Assembly (NCBI GenBank): GCA_017645785.1 | Contig: JAGCNW010000005.1 | Location: forward strand, 1 to 64,000 | DNA from: Treponema sp. | Lineage (GTDB): Bacteria; Spirochaetota; Spirochaetia; Treponematales; Treponemataceae | Direction: 5' to 3' | Length of the DNA stretch: 64,000 nt | Shown here: positions 43,842-52,646 of the stretch, one piece after another | How the letters are laid out: every line of letters begins with the position of its first letter | Position numbering within the stretch: position 1 is the first letter of the stretch | Position numbers and translations under genes: made by a program | The notes under the pieces: generated by a model | Told to the model about the DNA's origin: nothing | What the model saw: the letters and a program-made list of their open reading frames with translations, nothing else | Database searches by the model: none

Positions 43842-44016
43842 TTTCCCCCACTTGCTTTCTATTGTAGCGCTTTTTGGGCAAAAAAACAAGCGAAACGCGC
43901 TTTTGCTAATGGAAATATTTACTGCGCTCTCGCGAGCGCGACTGGCAATAACACAATTCTAAAAAAAGATTGTGGAGACTCTATAAAAAAATAGTGAATT
44001 ATGCTATTATAAATGC

Positions 44017-46830
44017 ATGAACCAAGTCGAGCAACAAAAAGCGGTAAAAGAATTTTCAGCGTTTTGGAAAGATAAGGGCGACGAAAAGCAAGAGTCCCAA
44101 AGATTTTGGATAGGCCTTTTGGGAGACGTTTTCGGCGTTACAAGCCCGGCAAAATACATTGAATTTGAAAAACGCGTTCAGCTGACGCATACAAGCTACA
44201 TAGACGCTTACATTGCTGACACAAAAGTTTTGATTGAGCAAAAGGGAATAAAAATCGATTTGCATAAAGCTTACGAGCAGAGCGATGGAACGGTTTTGAC
44301 GCCATTTGAGCAAGCCAAAAGATACGCCGACGAATTGCCGAACTCGATTCGGCCAAGATGGATTGTAGTTTGCAACTTTGCCGAATTTTTAGTTTACGAT
44401 TTGGAAAATCCCCAAAGCCAGCCGGAGCAAATTTTCTTAAAGGATTTGCCAAAAGAATTTTACCGCTTGCAGTTCCTTGTTGACCAAAAGAACGAGAACA
44501 TTCGCCGCGAAGAAGAAATTTCCATTGAAGCCGGAAAACTCGTTGATAAACTTTACAAGGCTCTTTTGCCGCAATATAAAAATCAAGACGAAATATCTCT
44601 CCGTTCGCTTAACATCCTTTGCGTTCGCATAGTCTTTTGCCTTTACGCCGAAGACGCGGGGCTTTTTGAAACAAGAACCGCATTTGAGGATTACATCAGA
44701 GGCTTCAATCTTCCGAATGTCCGCAAAGGCTTGATTGAGCTTTTTAAGGCTTTGGACACAAACATTGCCGACCGTGATGAATATGACGAAACTCTAAAGC
44801 CGTTTCCGTATGTCAACGGCGGCTTGTTCAAAGATGAAAATATTGAGATTCCAAACTTTACGCAAGAGATTGTCGATGTAATTGTGAATGATTGCGCTGT
44901 CTTTGACTGGGCGGAAATTTCGCCAACGATTTTTGGCGCGGTTTTTGAAAGCACTTTGAATCCAGAAACACGGCGCAAGGGAGGAATGCATTACACTTCG
45001 ATACAGAACATTCACAAAGTGATTGACCCGCTTTTCTTGGACGACTTGAACGCAGAGTTTGACGCGATTTGCAAAACGACGTCGGCGAAAGTTCGCGATG
45101 AAAATCTTTTAGCTTTCCAGAAAAAACTCGGCTCCCTCAAATTTCTCGATCCAGCGTGCGGTTCGGGAAATTTTTTGACAGAAACATACCTCTCTCTTAG
45201 ACGGCTTGAAAACAAAGTGATTTCTGTCATGAACAAGGGTGAAACAGTTCTTGGCTTTGACGAATTTATAAAAGTCCATATCAACCAATTCTACGGAATC
45301 GAAATCAATGACTTTGCCGTTACCGTCGCAAAAACCGCTCTTTGGATTGCGGAAAGCCAGATGATTGCGGAGACAGAAGCAATTCTTTCACAGAACATTG
45401 ACTTTTTGCCGCTCACGACGAACGCCTTTATCGTGGAAGGCAACGCCCTTCGCATGGACTGGAGCACTCTCAAGCCGCTTGAAGAAAATCCCATGCCAAA
45501 AGACGGACTTTTCAGCGGATTCACCACAGAGACCGACGGAACAAAACACGAGTACGACTACATCATGGGCAATCCGCCGTTTGTGGGATATGCTTATCAG
45601 TCAAAGGAACAGAAGGAAGATTTACACCAGATTTCAAAAGATGTTGCCAATAACATTGATTATGTTGCAGGTTGGTATTTCAAAGCGGCATTATTGATAA
45701 AAGGAACAAACACAAAAGCAGCGCTTGTTTCAACAAACAGCATAACACAAGGCGAACAGGTTGCTGTTTTGTGGAAGCCTCTTTTTGAACAACATGAGGT
45801 TCAGCTTGATTTCGCATGGCGAACTTTCCGTTGGGATTCAGAATCGACAGAAAAAGCTCATGTTCATTGTGTTATTGTAGGCTTTTCAAACAAAGACTCG
45901 AATCAAAAACAGAAAATAATTTTTGACGAGAACGGAAACAGCCAGATTGTGACTAACATAAATGGTTATCTTTTAGATGCTCCGACTATTTTTATCGACA
46001 AAAATTCAAAGCCCTTATGCGATGTTCCGCCGATGATTCGAGGAAGCAGTCCGATTGATGACGGAAACTTTATTTTAACAATTGAAGAGAAAGAAGAATA
46101 TATCAAAAAAGAACCTCAAGGCGAAAAATTCCTGCGACCGTTTATGATGGGAAAAGATTTCATTGACCGAAAACCACGTTTCTGCTTCTGGCTTGTTGGG
46201 GCAAATCCTTCAGAATTCAGAAAGTGTCCGATTTTGATGAATCGGATTGAAGCCGTGCGAAATTTCCGACTCAAAAGTTCAAAAGCCGCAACCGTTCAAA
46301 GTGCCGAAACTCCAACCATTTTTGGTGAAATGCGTCCTTGTGAAAGTGATTATATCGCAATTCCAAAAGTCTCATCAGAGCAACGGCGTTATATTCCAAT
46401 GGATTACCTCACCGCTGAAATTCTTGCAGGTGATAAATTATTTCAAATGCCAAACGCAAGCCTTTATCATTTCGGAGTCCTCACAAGCAATATTCACATG
46501 GCATGGATGCGTGCAGTTTGTGGTCGTCTTGAAATGCGATACAGTTACTCAAATACAATTGTCTACAACAACTTCCCGTGGTGTAATCCCACAAACGAGC
46601 AGAAAGCAAAAATCGAAAAGACCGCACAGGCAATCCTCGCTGCACGAGCATTGTTCCCAGACGCAAGCCTTGCCGATTTGTACGATGAGCTTGGAATGCC
46701 GCCCGAACTCCGCAAAGCCCACCGAGAGAACGACAAGGCTGTAATGGCCGCCTACGGCTTCAAGCCAAGCATGACGGAAAGCGAAATTGTCAGTGAATTG
46801 TTCAAAATGTATGAGAAAATGGCAAAATAA
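44017..46830 (+). CDS. MmeI-like type IIL restriction-modification enzyme
   Basis: A 937-residue single-chain nuclease-methyltransferase. The N-terminal nuclease motif is YIDAYIADTKVLIEQKG (residues 67-83, Asp then E-Q-K). A helical connector precedes the adenine methyltransferase with motif I FLDPACGSGNFL and motif IV NPPFVGY. The target-recognition domain and MmeI-type tail fill residues about 600-937. Such enzymes methylate one strand and cut at a fixed distance from unmodified sites. It stands alone with no separate R, M or S gene, as expected for the type. The sequence is AT-richer than its neighbours, suggesting transfer. A TATTAT box lies six bases before the ATG but without a good -35. 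Confidence 0.87.
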   Translation: MNQVEQQKAVKEFSAFWKDKGDEKQESQRFWIGLLGDVFGVTSPAKYIEFEKRVQLTHTSYIDAYIADTKVLIEQKGIKIDLHKAYEQSDGTVLTPFEQAKRYADELPNSIRPRWIVVCNFAEFLVYDLENPQSQPEQIFLKDLPKEFYRLQFLVDQKNENIRREEEISIEAGKLVDKLYKALLPQYKNQDEISLRSLNILCVRIVFCLYAEDAGLFETRTAFEDYIRGFNLPNVRKGLIELFKALDTNIADRDEYDETLKPFPYVNGGLFKDENIEIPNFTQEIVDVIVNDCAVFDWAEISPTIFGAVFESTLNPETRRKGGMHYTSIQNIHKVIDPLFLDDLNAEFDAICKTTSAKVRDENLLAFQKKLGSLKFLDPACGSGNFLTETYLSLRRLENKVISVMNKGETVLGFDEFIKVHINQFYGIEINDFAVTVAKTALWIAESQMIAETEAILSQNIDFLPLTTNAFIVEGNALRMDWSTLKPLEENPMPKDGLFSGFTTETDGTKHEYDYIMGNPPFVGYAYQSKEQKEDLHQISKDVANNIDYVAGWYFKAALLIKGTNTKAALVSTNSITQGEQVAVLWKPLFEQHEVQLDFAWRTFRWDSESTEKAHVHCVIVGFSNKDSNQKQKIIFDENGNSQIVTNINGYLLDAPTIFIDKNSKPLCDVPPMIRGSSPIDDGNFILTIEEKEEYIKKEPQGEKFLRPFMMGKDFIDRKPRFCFWLVGANPSEFRKCPILMNRIEAVRNFRLKSSKAATVQSAETPTIFGEMRPCESDYIAIPKVSSEQRRYIPMDYLTAEILAGDKLFQMPNASLYHFGVLTSNIHMAWMRAVCGRLEMRYSYSNTIVYNNFPWCNPTNEQKAKIEKTAQAILAARALFPDASLADLYDELGMPPELRKAHRENDKAVMAAYGFKPSMTESEIVSELFKMYEKMAK

Positions 46831-46850
46831 ATAACGGGAGGTGTAAAACA

Positions 46851-47041
46851 ATGATAGTATTTTATGGAATTTCTGATAAAGAAGAAAAGAAAAGACGAGA
46901 AAATGCATTCAGACAAAAATACAATATAAAAAAGAACTTTTACCTTTCCACGATGCTGATGGAATTAAGGTACTTGTTCTTGTTTCAAAAATCAAATATC
47001 GGAACGCGCGAGAATGTAGAAAACGAGGCTGGATCGAATAG
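46851..47041 (+). pseudogene. Small gene after R-M, apparently frameshifted
   Basis: An ATG with a strong SD (GGGAGG) 20 bases after the restriction gene opens a frame reading MIVFYGISDKEEKKRRENAF. The literal frame continues to 47084 (77 residues) but loses protein-like character after an A6 run (46928-46933). With one extra A the product becomes a compact chain ending ELLPFHDADGIKVLV then KIKYRNARECRKRGWIE and a stop at 47041. It is either a decayed gene or one switched by slippage in the A run. I do not recognise the family. Confidence 0.5.
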
Positions 47042-47084
47042 TTTTGTGCTTCATAAATATACAATTTTTATGAAAAAAATATGA

Positions 47085-47163
47085 TATATCTAAAGATATC
47101 GCTGTAATTGTCAGTAAAAAAAATATGTATTTGCGGTATTTAACACATTTTCCCTTGACTTTT
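47085..47163. other. AT-rich spacer
   Basis: A short AT-rich stretch between the small frameshifted gene and the antitoxin promoter. I see no gene or clear structure in it. Confidence 0.5.
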
Positions 47164-47193
47164 TTGACAAATGTTCGTAAATTTGAATTATAT
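47164..47193 (+). promoter_or_regulatory. Toxin-antitoxin promoter and possible operator
   Basis: TTGACA (47164-47169) and an AT-rich -10 (TTATAT, 47188-47193, 18-base spacer). CAAAT and ATTTG form an inverted repeat within the spacer, a plausible binding site for the antitoxin, which would make the unit self-repressed. Confidence 0.5.
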
Positions 47194-47216
47194 ACTAGGA
47201 AAAAGGAGGCGCGTCT

Positions 47217-47402
47217 ATGGCAACTTCAAGCATTTTTGCGAATTTTAATATAATTGACTCAAAAAAAGCGGAAGATTTTGCAAGGGCTTTGGATATTTCT
47301 GCAAAAGAAAATTCCAGAAAAAGCGCTGGCAGAAAAAACGCCTTTGTCTCACTTCCTGACGAAATAAAATCTCTCTGGGCTAAAAGAAAAGAGCATAAAT
47401 GA
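47217..47402 (+). CDS. Putative antitoxin
   Basis: A 61-residue, highly charged protein (MATSSIFANFNIIDSKKAEDFARALD) with an excellent SD (AAGGAGG). It overlaps the GNAT gene by four bases. Size, charge and position match antitoxins paired with acetyltransferase toxins. The first half has the FxIxDxxxAExFxxA pattern seen in small antitoxins that accompany them. DNA binding is not obvious from sequence, so the class is uncertain. Confidence 0.7.
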   Translation: MATSSIFANFNIIDSKKAEDFARALDISAKENSRKSAGRKNAFVSLPDEIKSLWAKRKEHK

Positions 47403-47980
47403 ATTTTAATGTCGTAAATATTAGCGACTTGATTTATTCTGTCGGCGAAAAAGAAGTCCGCATTGCTCTTTCAGATTTTAAATGTTCCCAAAATTCGGAA
47501 ATAGAAAACTTTCTAAAAAATAATGCGATTGATTTTTCAAAAAGGAAGATTTCTGTTACGCATCTAGTTCTGGATGACAGCGGACAGATTGCCGCGTATT
47601 TTACTTTGACCCATAAGCCTGCGAATGTTTCCGCTTCTGGTTTGAGCAAATCAGCGATGAAGGCTCTTTCCCGTTACGCAGTTCTTGACGAAGATACAAA
47701 TTCATACAATATCTCAGCTTTTTTAATCGCTCAGTTTGGCAAGAATTCTGCATATGACGGAAAACGCAATATCTCTGGAAACAAGATGATGGATTTTTGT
47801 TTTGAAATTCTTGAATCTGTTCAAAAGCAAGTTGGCGGCGGTATTGTGTTTCTTGAATGCGAAGATAAAAAGCAATTGTTGAATTTCTACCAAAATGAAA
47901 ACAATAATTTTCGCGTCTACGGCGAGCGCTTTTCAGAGACCGAAAAAACAAAGTATATTCAGCTTTTGAAATTCTTTTAG
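47399..47980 (+). CDS. GNAT-family acetyltransferase, probable toxin
   Basis: A 193-residue N-acetyltransferase with the pattern of toxin-type GNATs: LSDFKCSQNSEIENFLKNNAIDF near the start, VTHLVLDDSGQIAAYFTLTHKP (strands 3-4), a CoA-binding region near LIAQFGKNSAYDGKRNISGNKMM, and IVFLECEDKKQLLNFYQNENNNF near the end. Known relatives acetylate aminoacyl-tRNA and stop translation; that activity is inferred. Together with the upstream small gene it forms a likely type II toxin-antitoxin unit next to the restriction enzyme. Confidence 0.78.
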   Translation: MNFNVVNISDLIYSVGEKEVRIALSDFKCSQNSEIENFLKNNAIDFSKRKISVTHLVLDDSGQIAAYFTLTHKPANVSASGLSKSAMKALSRYAVLDEDTNSYNISAFLIAQFGKNSAYDGKRNISGNKMMDFCFEILESVQKQVGGGIVFLECEDKKQLLNFYQNENNNFRVYGERFSETEKTKYIQLLKFF

Positions 47981-48001
47981 CAAAATTATTCCGTCGAGGC
48001 C

Positions 48002-48799
48002 TTAACCTTCAAAAAACTCGTAAATCCGGTCCACGTAGTCGGGGGCTTCGTCGTAGACCGCGTGGCCGTAGTTTTGGTATATGTAGGAACGGGCGGAAGT
48101 TCCGGCAAGGCGCGCGATTTGTGGAGCCGCGTCCGCGCCGAAGATTTTGTCAAGGCCCGCGCCTACGGCAAGAACCGGGCATTTTATTTTTGGAAGAATG
48201 TCGGTCGCGTCAAAGTCCAAGGTCGCGCGCGCCAGGCCGCAAAAGCGCTTTAGGTCTGCGCTTGTCGCTCCGTCCAGGGAGGACAAAATCGCGTCCTTGT
48301 AGCGCTCGTAAAAGCTGGGTGTGTAGACCGCTTGGGCGAAGGCTTGGTTAAGCTCTGAAAGCTTTTCTTCTTCCGCCAAGCGCGCCCAGCCTTCTATGAT
48401 CGCGGCGGCGGTGTCCGTCATTTTTGCGCATGTCGAGCCCAAAAAAAGCTTTGCGGCCAAGTCGGGGCGGCTTTTAGCTAGCGCCTGGGCCGCTATTCCT
48501 CCGGCGGAAATGCCGACTACACAGGCGCCTTTAACGCCAAGCGCGTCCAATGATTCGGCCGCCGCTTTTGCCAAAAAGGCCGCGTCGCAAGTCTCCGGCG
48601 GATTTAACGGGCGGTCCAGCAAATAGACTTTGTAGCCGGCCAAAAATTTTTGGTAGCGGTCGGCGACGCCTTGCGCGAATGGCATCAGGCTTTTTGTAAA
48701 GATGCCGGGCAAAATGACCAGCGGCTTTGTGCCGCGCCCAAAAACGGCGCATTCGCATTGGGCGGATTTTGTTTGTACTGTCGTGGTTTGAAGTTCCAT
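48002..48799 (-). CDS. Alpha/beta-fold hydrolase
   Basis: A 265-residue hydrolase. The oxyanion region is LVILPGIFTKS, the nucleophile elbow is VVGISAGGIAAQAL, the acid lies in VGAGLDKIFG, and the catalytic His is in YGHAVYDEAPDYV. No signal peptide is present, so it is cytosolic. The substrate is unknown; the family includes esterases, lactonases and ring-cleavage hydrolases. A weak -10 (TATCAT on the minus strand) lies eight bases before the start. Confidence 0.82.
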   Translation of the reverse strand: MELQTTTVQTKSAQCECAVFGRGTKPLVILPGIFTKSLMPFAQGVADRYQKFLAGYKVYLLDRPLNPPETCDAAFLAKAAAESLDALGVKGACVVGISAGGIAAQALAKSRPDLAAKLFLGSTCAKMTDTAAAIIEGWARLAEEEKLSELNQAFAQAVYTPSFYERYKDAILSSLDGATSADLKRFCGLARATLDFDATDILPKIKCPVLAVGAGLDKIFGADAAPQIARLAGTSARSYIYQNYGHAVYDEAPDYVDRIYEFFEG

Positions 48800-48844
48800 T
48801 TTATCAAATGATAAAGGAAATGTAAAAAAAATGCTAGGTTTGCC

Positions 48845-48960
48845 GCGTGAGGGCTTGTAGGCGCGGCGCAGCCGGACGCGAACCGAAGGGAGCGGCTGAA
48901 GCGACAGCGGAACGCCGAAAAGCCCGGCCCGGAGCGGCTTTGGCGCGCAGGGACACGTCC
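48845..48960. repeat. Class C repeat upstream of groEL
   Basis: About 116 bases related to 61251-61372. Both begin GCGTGAGGG, contain GCGGCGC, GGAGCG, AGCGGAAC and AGCCCGGCC, and end GGGACACG. The central hairpins differ in sequence. It is GC-rich and not gene-like. Confidence 0.65.
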
Positions 48961-48982
48961 AAAAATTTCTTCAAAATTCCCC

Positions 48983-49058
48983 TTGTCGAATCGCTTATTT
49001 TTTATTAAATTTAAAGGTGTAAAAAGAAAATCTTCCAACAAAATTTCTACGGAAATTT
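48983..49058 (+). promoter_or_regulatory. groEL promoter and leader palindrome
   Basis: Possible promoter TTGTCG (48983-48988), 17-base spacer, TAAATT. The leader holds a perfect AAATTTC-TACG-GAAATTT palindrome (49041-49058) just upstream of the SD. No CIRCE element is present, so HrcA control at this site is not supported. Confidence 0.45.
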
Positions 49059-49085
49059 CGTATAGGAATTTATAGGAGTAAAGTA

Positions 49086-50708
49086 ATGGCAAAACAGTTG
49101 TTGTTTAACGAAGACGCGCGCAGAAAGTTGCTTTCTGGAGCGGAGCAAATCGCAAAAGCGGTAAAAGTGACTCTCGGACCTTGCGGCCGCATGGTCATGC
49201 TTGACAAGAAATACGGTTCGCCCACAATCACAAAGGACGGCGTAAGCGTCGCAAAAGAAGTGGAGCTTAAGGACCCCTACGAAAACATGGGAGCCCAGTT
49301 CGTTCGCGAAGTCGCTTCAAAGACAAACGACGACGCCGGTGACGGAACGACAACCGCCACGGTTTTGGCCTACGCCTTGGTTCGCGAAGGACTCAAGTCG
49401 GTTGCCGCCGGAATGACTCCGATCGCCGTAAAGCGCGGAATGGACAAGGCCGTCGCTACGACAATCGCCGAAATCAAAAAGAATTCAAAGCCGGTAAAGG
49501 GCGCTGACGACATCACCCACATCGCCACAATTTCTGCCAACAACGACGAGGAAATCGGAAAGATGCTCGCCGACGCGATTGAGAAGGTTGGAAAGGACGG
49601 CGTCATCACAGTCGAAGAGTCAAAGAACATGGACACGACTGTCGACACTGTTGAAGGAATGCAGTTCGACCGCGGATACATTTCGTCTTACTTTATCAAC
49701 GACCGCGACAGAATGGAAGCCGATTTTGAAGATCCCTACATTTTGATTCACGACAAAAAGATTTCAACAATGAAAGACTTGCTCCCGATTTTGGAGAAGG
49801 TCGCCAACGAAGGCCGCTCGCTTGTCATCATCGCCGAAGACGTTGACGGAGAGGCTTTGACAACTTTGGTCTTGAACACGATTCGCGGAACAATCAAAGT
49901 TTGCGCCGTAAAGGCTCCTGGCTTTGGCGACCGCCGCAAGGACATGTTGCAGGACATCGCCATTTTGACTGGCGGCCAGGTTGTTTCTGAGGAAGTTGGA
50001 ATCAAGCTTGAGAACGCCGACATTTCAATGCTCGGAAAGGCCAAGTCTGTCAAGATTGACAAAGACAACACCACAATCGTTGGAGGCGCGGGCGCAAAGA
50101 AAGCCATCAGCGAGCGCGTCGCCGAGATTAAGAGCCAGATTGAAAAGTCTACTTCTACATACGACAAAGAGCAGCTCCAGAAGCGCTTGGCAAAGCTTGC
50201 CGGCGGAGTCGCCGTTATCAATGTCGGAGCCACAACCGAAACTGAGATGAAGGAAAAGAAGTTCCGCGTTGAGGACACAATCGCCGCCACTCGCGCCGCT
50301 TTGGAAGAAGGCGTCGTAGCCGGAGGCGGTCTCGCGCTCATCGAAGCGTCAAAGGCTTTGGAAACAATTCCCGCCGACTTGTCTGAGGACGAAAAGGTTG
50401 GATACAAAATCGTTCGCCGCGCTCTTGAAGAGCCGATCCGCCAGATTGCCGACAACGCCGGCGTTGACGGAGCGGTTGTCGCCGCCCGCGCCAAGAGCGA
50501 AAAGAAGGGCGTTGGCTACAACGCCTACACAGGCGAATGGGTCAACATGATCGAAGCCGGAATCATCGATCCGGCCAAGGTTACTTGCAGCGCCCTTAAG
50601 AACGCCGCCAGCATCGCGGGCACTATGCTCACAACGGAATGCGCCATTACGGACATTCCCGAGCCCAAGCCCGCGATGCCCGCTCCCAATTCGGAGATGG
50701 GCTACTAA
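49086..50708 (+). CDS. groL: Chaperonin GroEL
   Basis: A 540-residue 60-kDa chaperonin that folds proteins in its double-ring cavity. Conserved stretches include [19 protein letters not shown], the ATP-binding [15 protein letters not shown], and [12 protein letters not shown]. The SD is GGAG. Two features stand out: no groES is adjacent on either side, and the usual flexible Gly-Gly-Met tail is replaced by [11 protein letters not shown]-like residues. It is single-gene, ended by a strong bidirectional terminator. Confidence 0.97.
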   Translation: MAKQLLFNEDARRKLLSGAEQIAKAVKVTLGPCGRMVMLDKKYGSPTITKDGVSVAKEVELKDPYENMGAQFVREVASKTNDDAGDGTTTATVLAYALVREGLKSVAAGMTPIAVKRGMDKAVATTIAEIKKNSKPVKGADDITHIATISANNDEEIGKMLADAIEKVGKDGVITVEESKNMDTTVDTVEGMQFDRGYISSYFINDRDRMEADFEDPYILIHDKKISTMKDLLPILEKVANEGRSLVIIAEDVDGEALTTLVLNTIRGTIKVCAVKAPGFGDRRKDMLQDIAILTGGQVVSEEVGIKLENADISMLGKAKSVKIDKDNTTIVGGAGAKKAISERVAEIKSQIEKSTSTYDKEQLQKRLAKLAGGVAVINVGATTETEMKEKKFRVEDTIAATRAALEEGVVAGGGLALIEASKALETIPADLSEDEKVGYKIVRRALEEPIRQIADNAGVDGAVVAARAKSEKKGVGYNAYTGEWVNMIEAGIIDPAKVTCSALKNAASIAGTMLTTECAITDIPEPKPAMPAPNSEMGY

Positions 50709-50713
50709 GCAAT

Positions 50714-50746
50714 AAAAAAAAGCCGCCGAAAGGCGGCTTTTTTTTT
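50714..50746. terminator. Bidirectional terminator, groEL/guaB
   Basis: AGCCGCC-GAAA-GGCGGCT (50721-50738) with an A-run before and nine T after, between convergent groEL and guaB. Confidence 0.92.
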
Positions 50747-50758
50747 GTCTATCTAAAA

Positions 50759-52270
50759 TCACTGAGCTCGTATTGAAGTATTTCTTACAACAACGTCGTG
50801 GGCGCCGCCTTCGCGGAGGCTGGCCGGGCTTACCAAGGTGAGCTTGGCTTTTTCTTGCAGCTCAGGGATTGAAACCGCTCCGCAGTTGCACATTGTGTGG
50901 ATGATTTTGCTTGTCGTGATTTGAACGTTGTCGTGCAGGCTTCCTGCGTAGGGAACGTATGAGTCGACGCCTTCCTCAAAGGCCATCTTTTTGGCGCCGC
51001 CCAAATCGTAGCGCTGCCAGTTGCGGGCGCGGTTGCTTCCTTCGCCCCAGTATTCCTTTACGTAGTTTCCGTTTACGATAAGCTTGTTGGTCGGTGACTC
51101 GTCAAAGCGGGCGAAGTAGCGGCCAAGCATTACAAAGTCGGCTCCCATTGCAAGGGCCAAGGTTATGTGGTTGTCGTGAACGATTCCGCCGTCAGAGCAA
51201 ATCGGAACGTAGATTCCGGTTTCTTTGTAGTATTGGTCGCGCGCCTTTGCGACTTCGATTGTCGCGGTGGCTTGGCCGCGGCCGATGCCTTTTTGCTCGC
51301 GGGTGATGCAGATGGAGCCGCCTCCGATTCCGATTTTTACAAAGTCCGCGCCCGCTTCGGCCAAAAACCTAAAGCCTTCGGCGTCGACAACGTTTCCGGC
51401 TCCGACCTTTACGTCCTTGCCGAAGTTTTCGTGGATGTCCTTAAGTGCGCGGCGCTGCCATTCGGTAAAGCCTTCGGAGGAGTCCAAGCACAAAACGTCG
51501 GCTCCGGCTTTTAGCAAAAGCGGAACGCGTTCCATGTAGTCGCGCGTGTTGATTCCCGCTCCGACGATGTAGCGCTTTTTGTCGTCCAAAAGTTCCAGCG
51601 GGTGCTCTTCGTGGCTTGCGTAGTCCTTGCGGAAAACCAAGTATTGCAAGTTGCCGTTTTTGTCGACGATTGGAAGCTGGTTGATTTTGCGTTCCCAAAT
51701 AAGGTCGTTGGCTTCGTCAAGCGTGATGTCGCTCTGGCCGGTGACCAAGTCCTTTAGGGGAGTCATGTACTTGCTTACAGGGGCGCTTGGATTGCAGCGG
51801 CTCATTCTAAAGTCGCGCTCGGTGATGATTCCCATCAACTTGCCGTTGTGCTCGCCGTTTTCTGTTACGGCAACGGTGGAGTGTCCCGTCTGCTCAATTT
51901 TGTCGCAAAGCTCTTGCAAGGTCTGATCGGGGCGGATGTTGGTGTCGGAAGAAACAAAGCCGGCCTTGTACATTTTTACGTGGGCGATCATCGCGGCCTG
52001 GTCGGCGATTGTCTGCGAGCCGTAGATAAAACTGATTCCGCCTTCCTTGGCAAGAGCGATGGCCATTTTGTCGTTTGAAACCGACTGCATTACCGCGCTG
52101 ACCATCGGAATGTTCATGTAGAGCGCGGATTTTTCGCCCGCCTTTTTGTTGTAGCGAACAATCGGAGTTCTAAGCGAAACGTTTGCAGGAATGCAGTCCG
52201 CCGAAGTGTAGCCCGGAATCAATAGATACTCGTCGAATGTGTGGGACGGTTCCTCAAAAAAATACGCCAT
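50759..52270 (-). CDS. guaB: IMP dehydrogenase
   Basis: A 503-residue enzyme oxidising IMP to XMP with NAD, the committed step to GMP. The N-terminal barrel strand is [12 protein letters not shown], two CBS domains occupy about residues 100-225, and the catalytic loop is [23 protein letters not shown] with the active-site Cys. The usual GPGS is GGGS and ICTT is ICIT, as in the eukaryote-like or type 2 group. An AAGGAGG SD precedes the ATG. The promoter at 52318 fits well. Confidence 0.95.
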   Translation of the reverse strand: MAYFFEEPSHTFDEYLLIPGYTSADCIPANVSLRTPIVRYNKKAGEKSALYMNIPMVSAVMQSVSNDKMAIALAKEGGISFIYGSQTIADQAAMIAHVKMYKAGFVSSDTNIRPDQTLQELCDKIEQTGHSTVAVTENGEHNGKLMGIITERDFRMSRCNPSAPVSKYMTPLKDLVTGQSDITLDEANDLIWERKINQLPIVDKNGNLQYLVFRKDYASHEEHPLELLDDKKRYIVGAGINTRDYMERVPLLLKAGADVLCLDSSEGFTEWQRRALKDIHENFGKDVKVGAGNVVDAEGFRFLAEAGADFVKIGIGGGSICITREQKGIGRGQATATIEVAKARDQYYKETGIYVPICSDGGIVHDNHITLALAMGADFVMLGRYFARFDESPTNKLIVNGNYVKEYWGEGSNRARNWQRYDLGGAKKMAFEEGVDSYVPYAGSLHDNVQITTSKIIHTMCNCGAVSIPELQEKAKLTLVSPASLREGGAHDVVVRNTSIRAQ

Positions 52271-52317
52271 AAATTTCCTCCTTATGCGTCGTGTCTTTCA
52301 TCTAAAAAAATTAAACC

Positions 52318-52346
52318 ATACTAGCGCATTATTTTTTTTAGGTCAA
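52318..52346 (-). promoter_or_regulatory. guaB promoter
   Basis: Minus strand TTGACC (52346-52341), 17-base spacer, TAGTAT (52323-52318). It gives a short leader with an AAGGAGG site. Confidence 0.7.
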
Positions 52347-52545
52347 GTGGGGGCGTTTTTTGGCCTTTTGCAAAGACACGGGCGGAAAAATAAAAGCGGC
52401 GGCTGTAAAGGAGATAAAGCAGCCGCCGCCCTGGAGGTTTTCTTTGTGTTGGTTTTGCTTGCCTGTAACTGTAATATAAGCAAACGAGCCGCCGGATGGT
52501 TACACGAAAATGCGCGAAAAGTTGCAAAAAAAGCGTAAAAAAAAC

Positions 52546-52590
52546 AAAAAAAAAAAGGCCCGGGCGCCGGCTTTGTCAACCGCGCTCGGG
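52546..52590 (-). terminator. Terminator of metallopeptidase gene
   Basis: Imperfect hairpin of CCCGAGCGCGG and CCGGCGCCCGGG arms, followed on the minus strand by ten U (A-run 52546-52555). Confidence 0.7.
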
Positions 52591-52646
52591 TCTTCTTTTG
52601 CGCCAGGGCAGTTTATCGCGCTTGGCCTGTCAACCGCGCCTGGGGC

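Larger units (their letters stand above)
52271..52646. other. Intergenic region between guaB and peptidase gene
   Basis: 376 bases with no gene. It contains the guaB promoter, a long GC hairpin (GCGGCGGCTG at about 52401 and CAGCCGCCGC at about 52422) whose loop contains AAAGGAGA, the terminator of the gene at 52647, and two approximate copies of TGTCAACCGCGC (near 52574 and 52628). Confidence 0.6.

Noticed and set aside
48961-49085. CIRCE (HrcA) operator before groEL
   Set aside because: The TTAGCACTC/GAGTGCTAA pattern is absent; only an unrelated AAATTTC palindrome is present.
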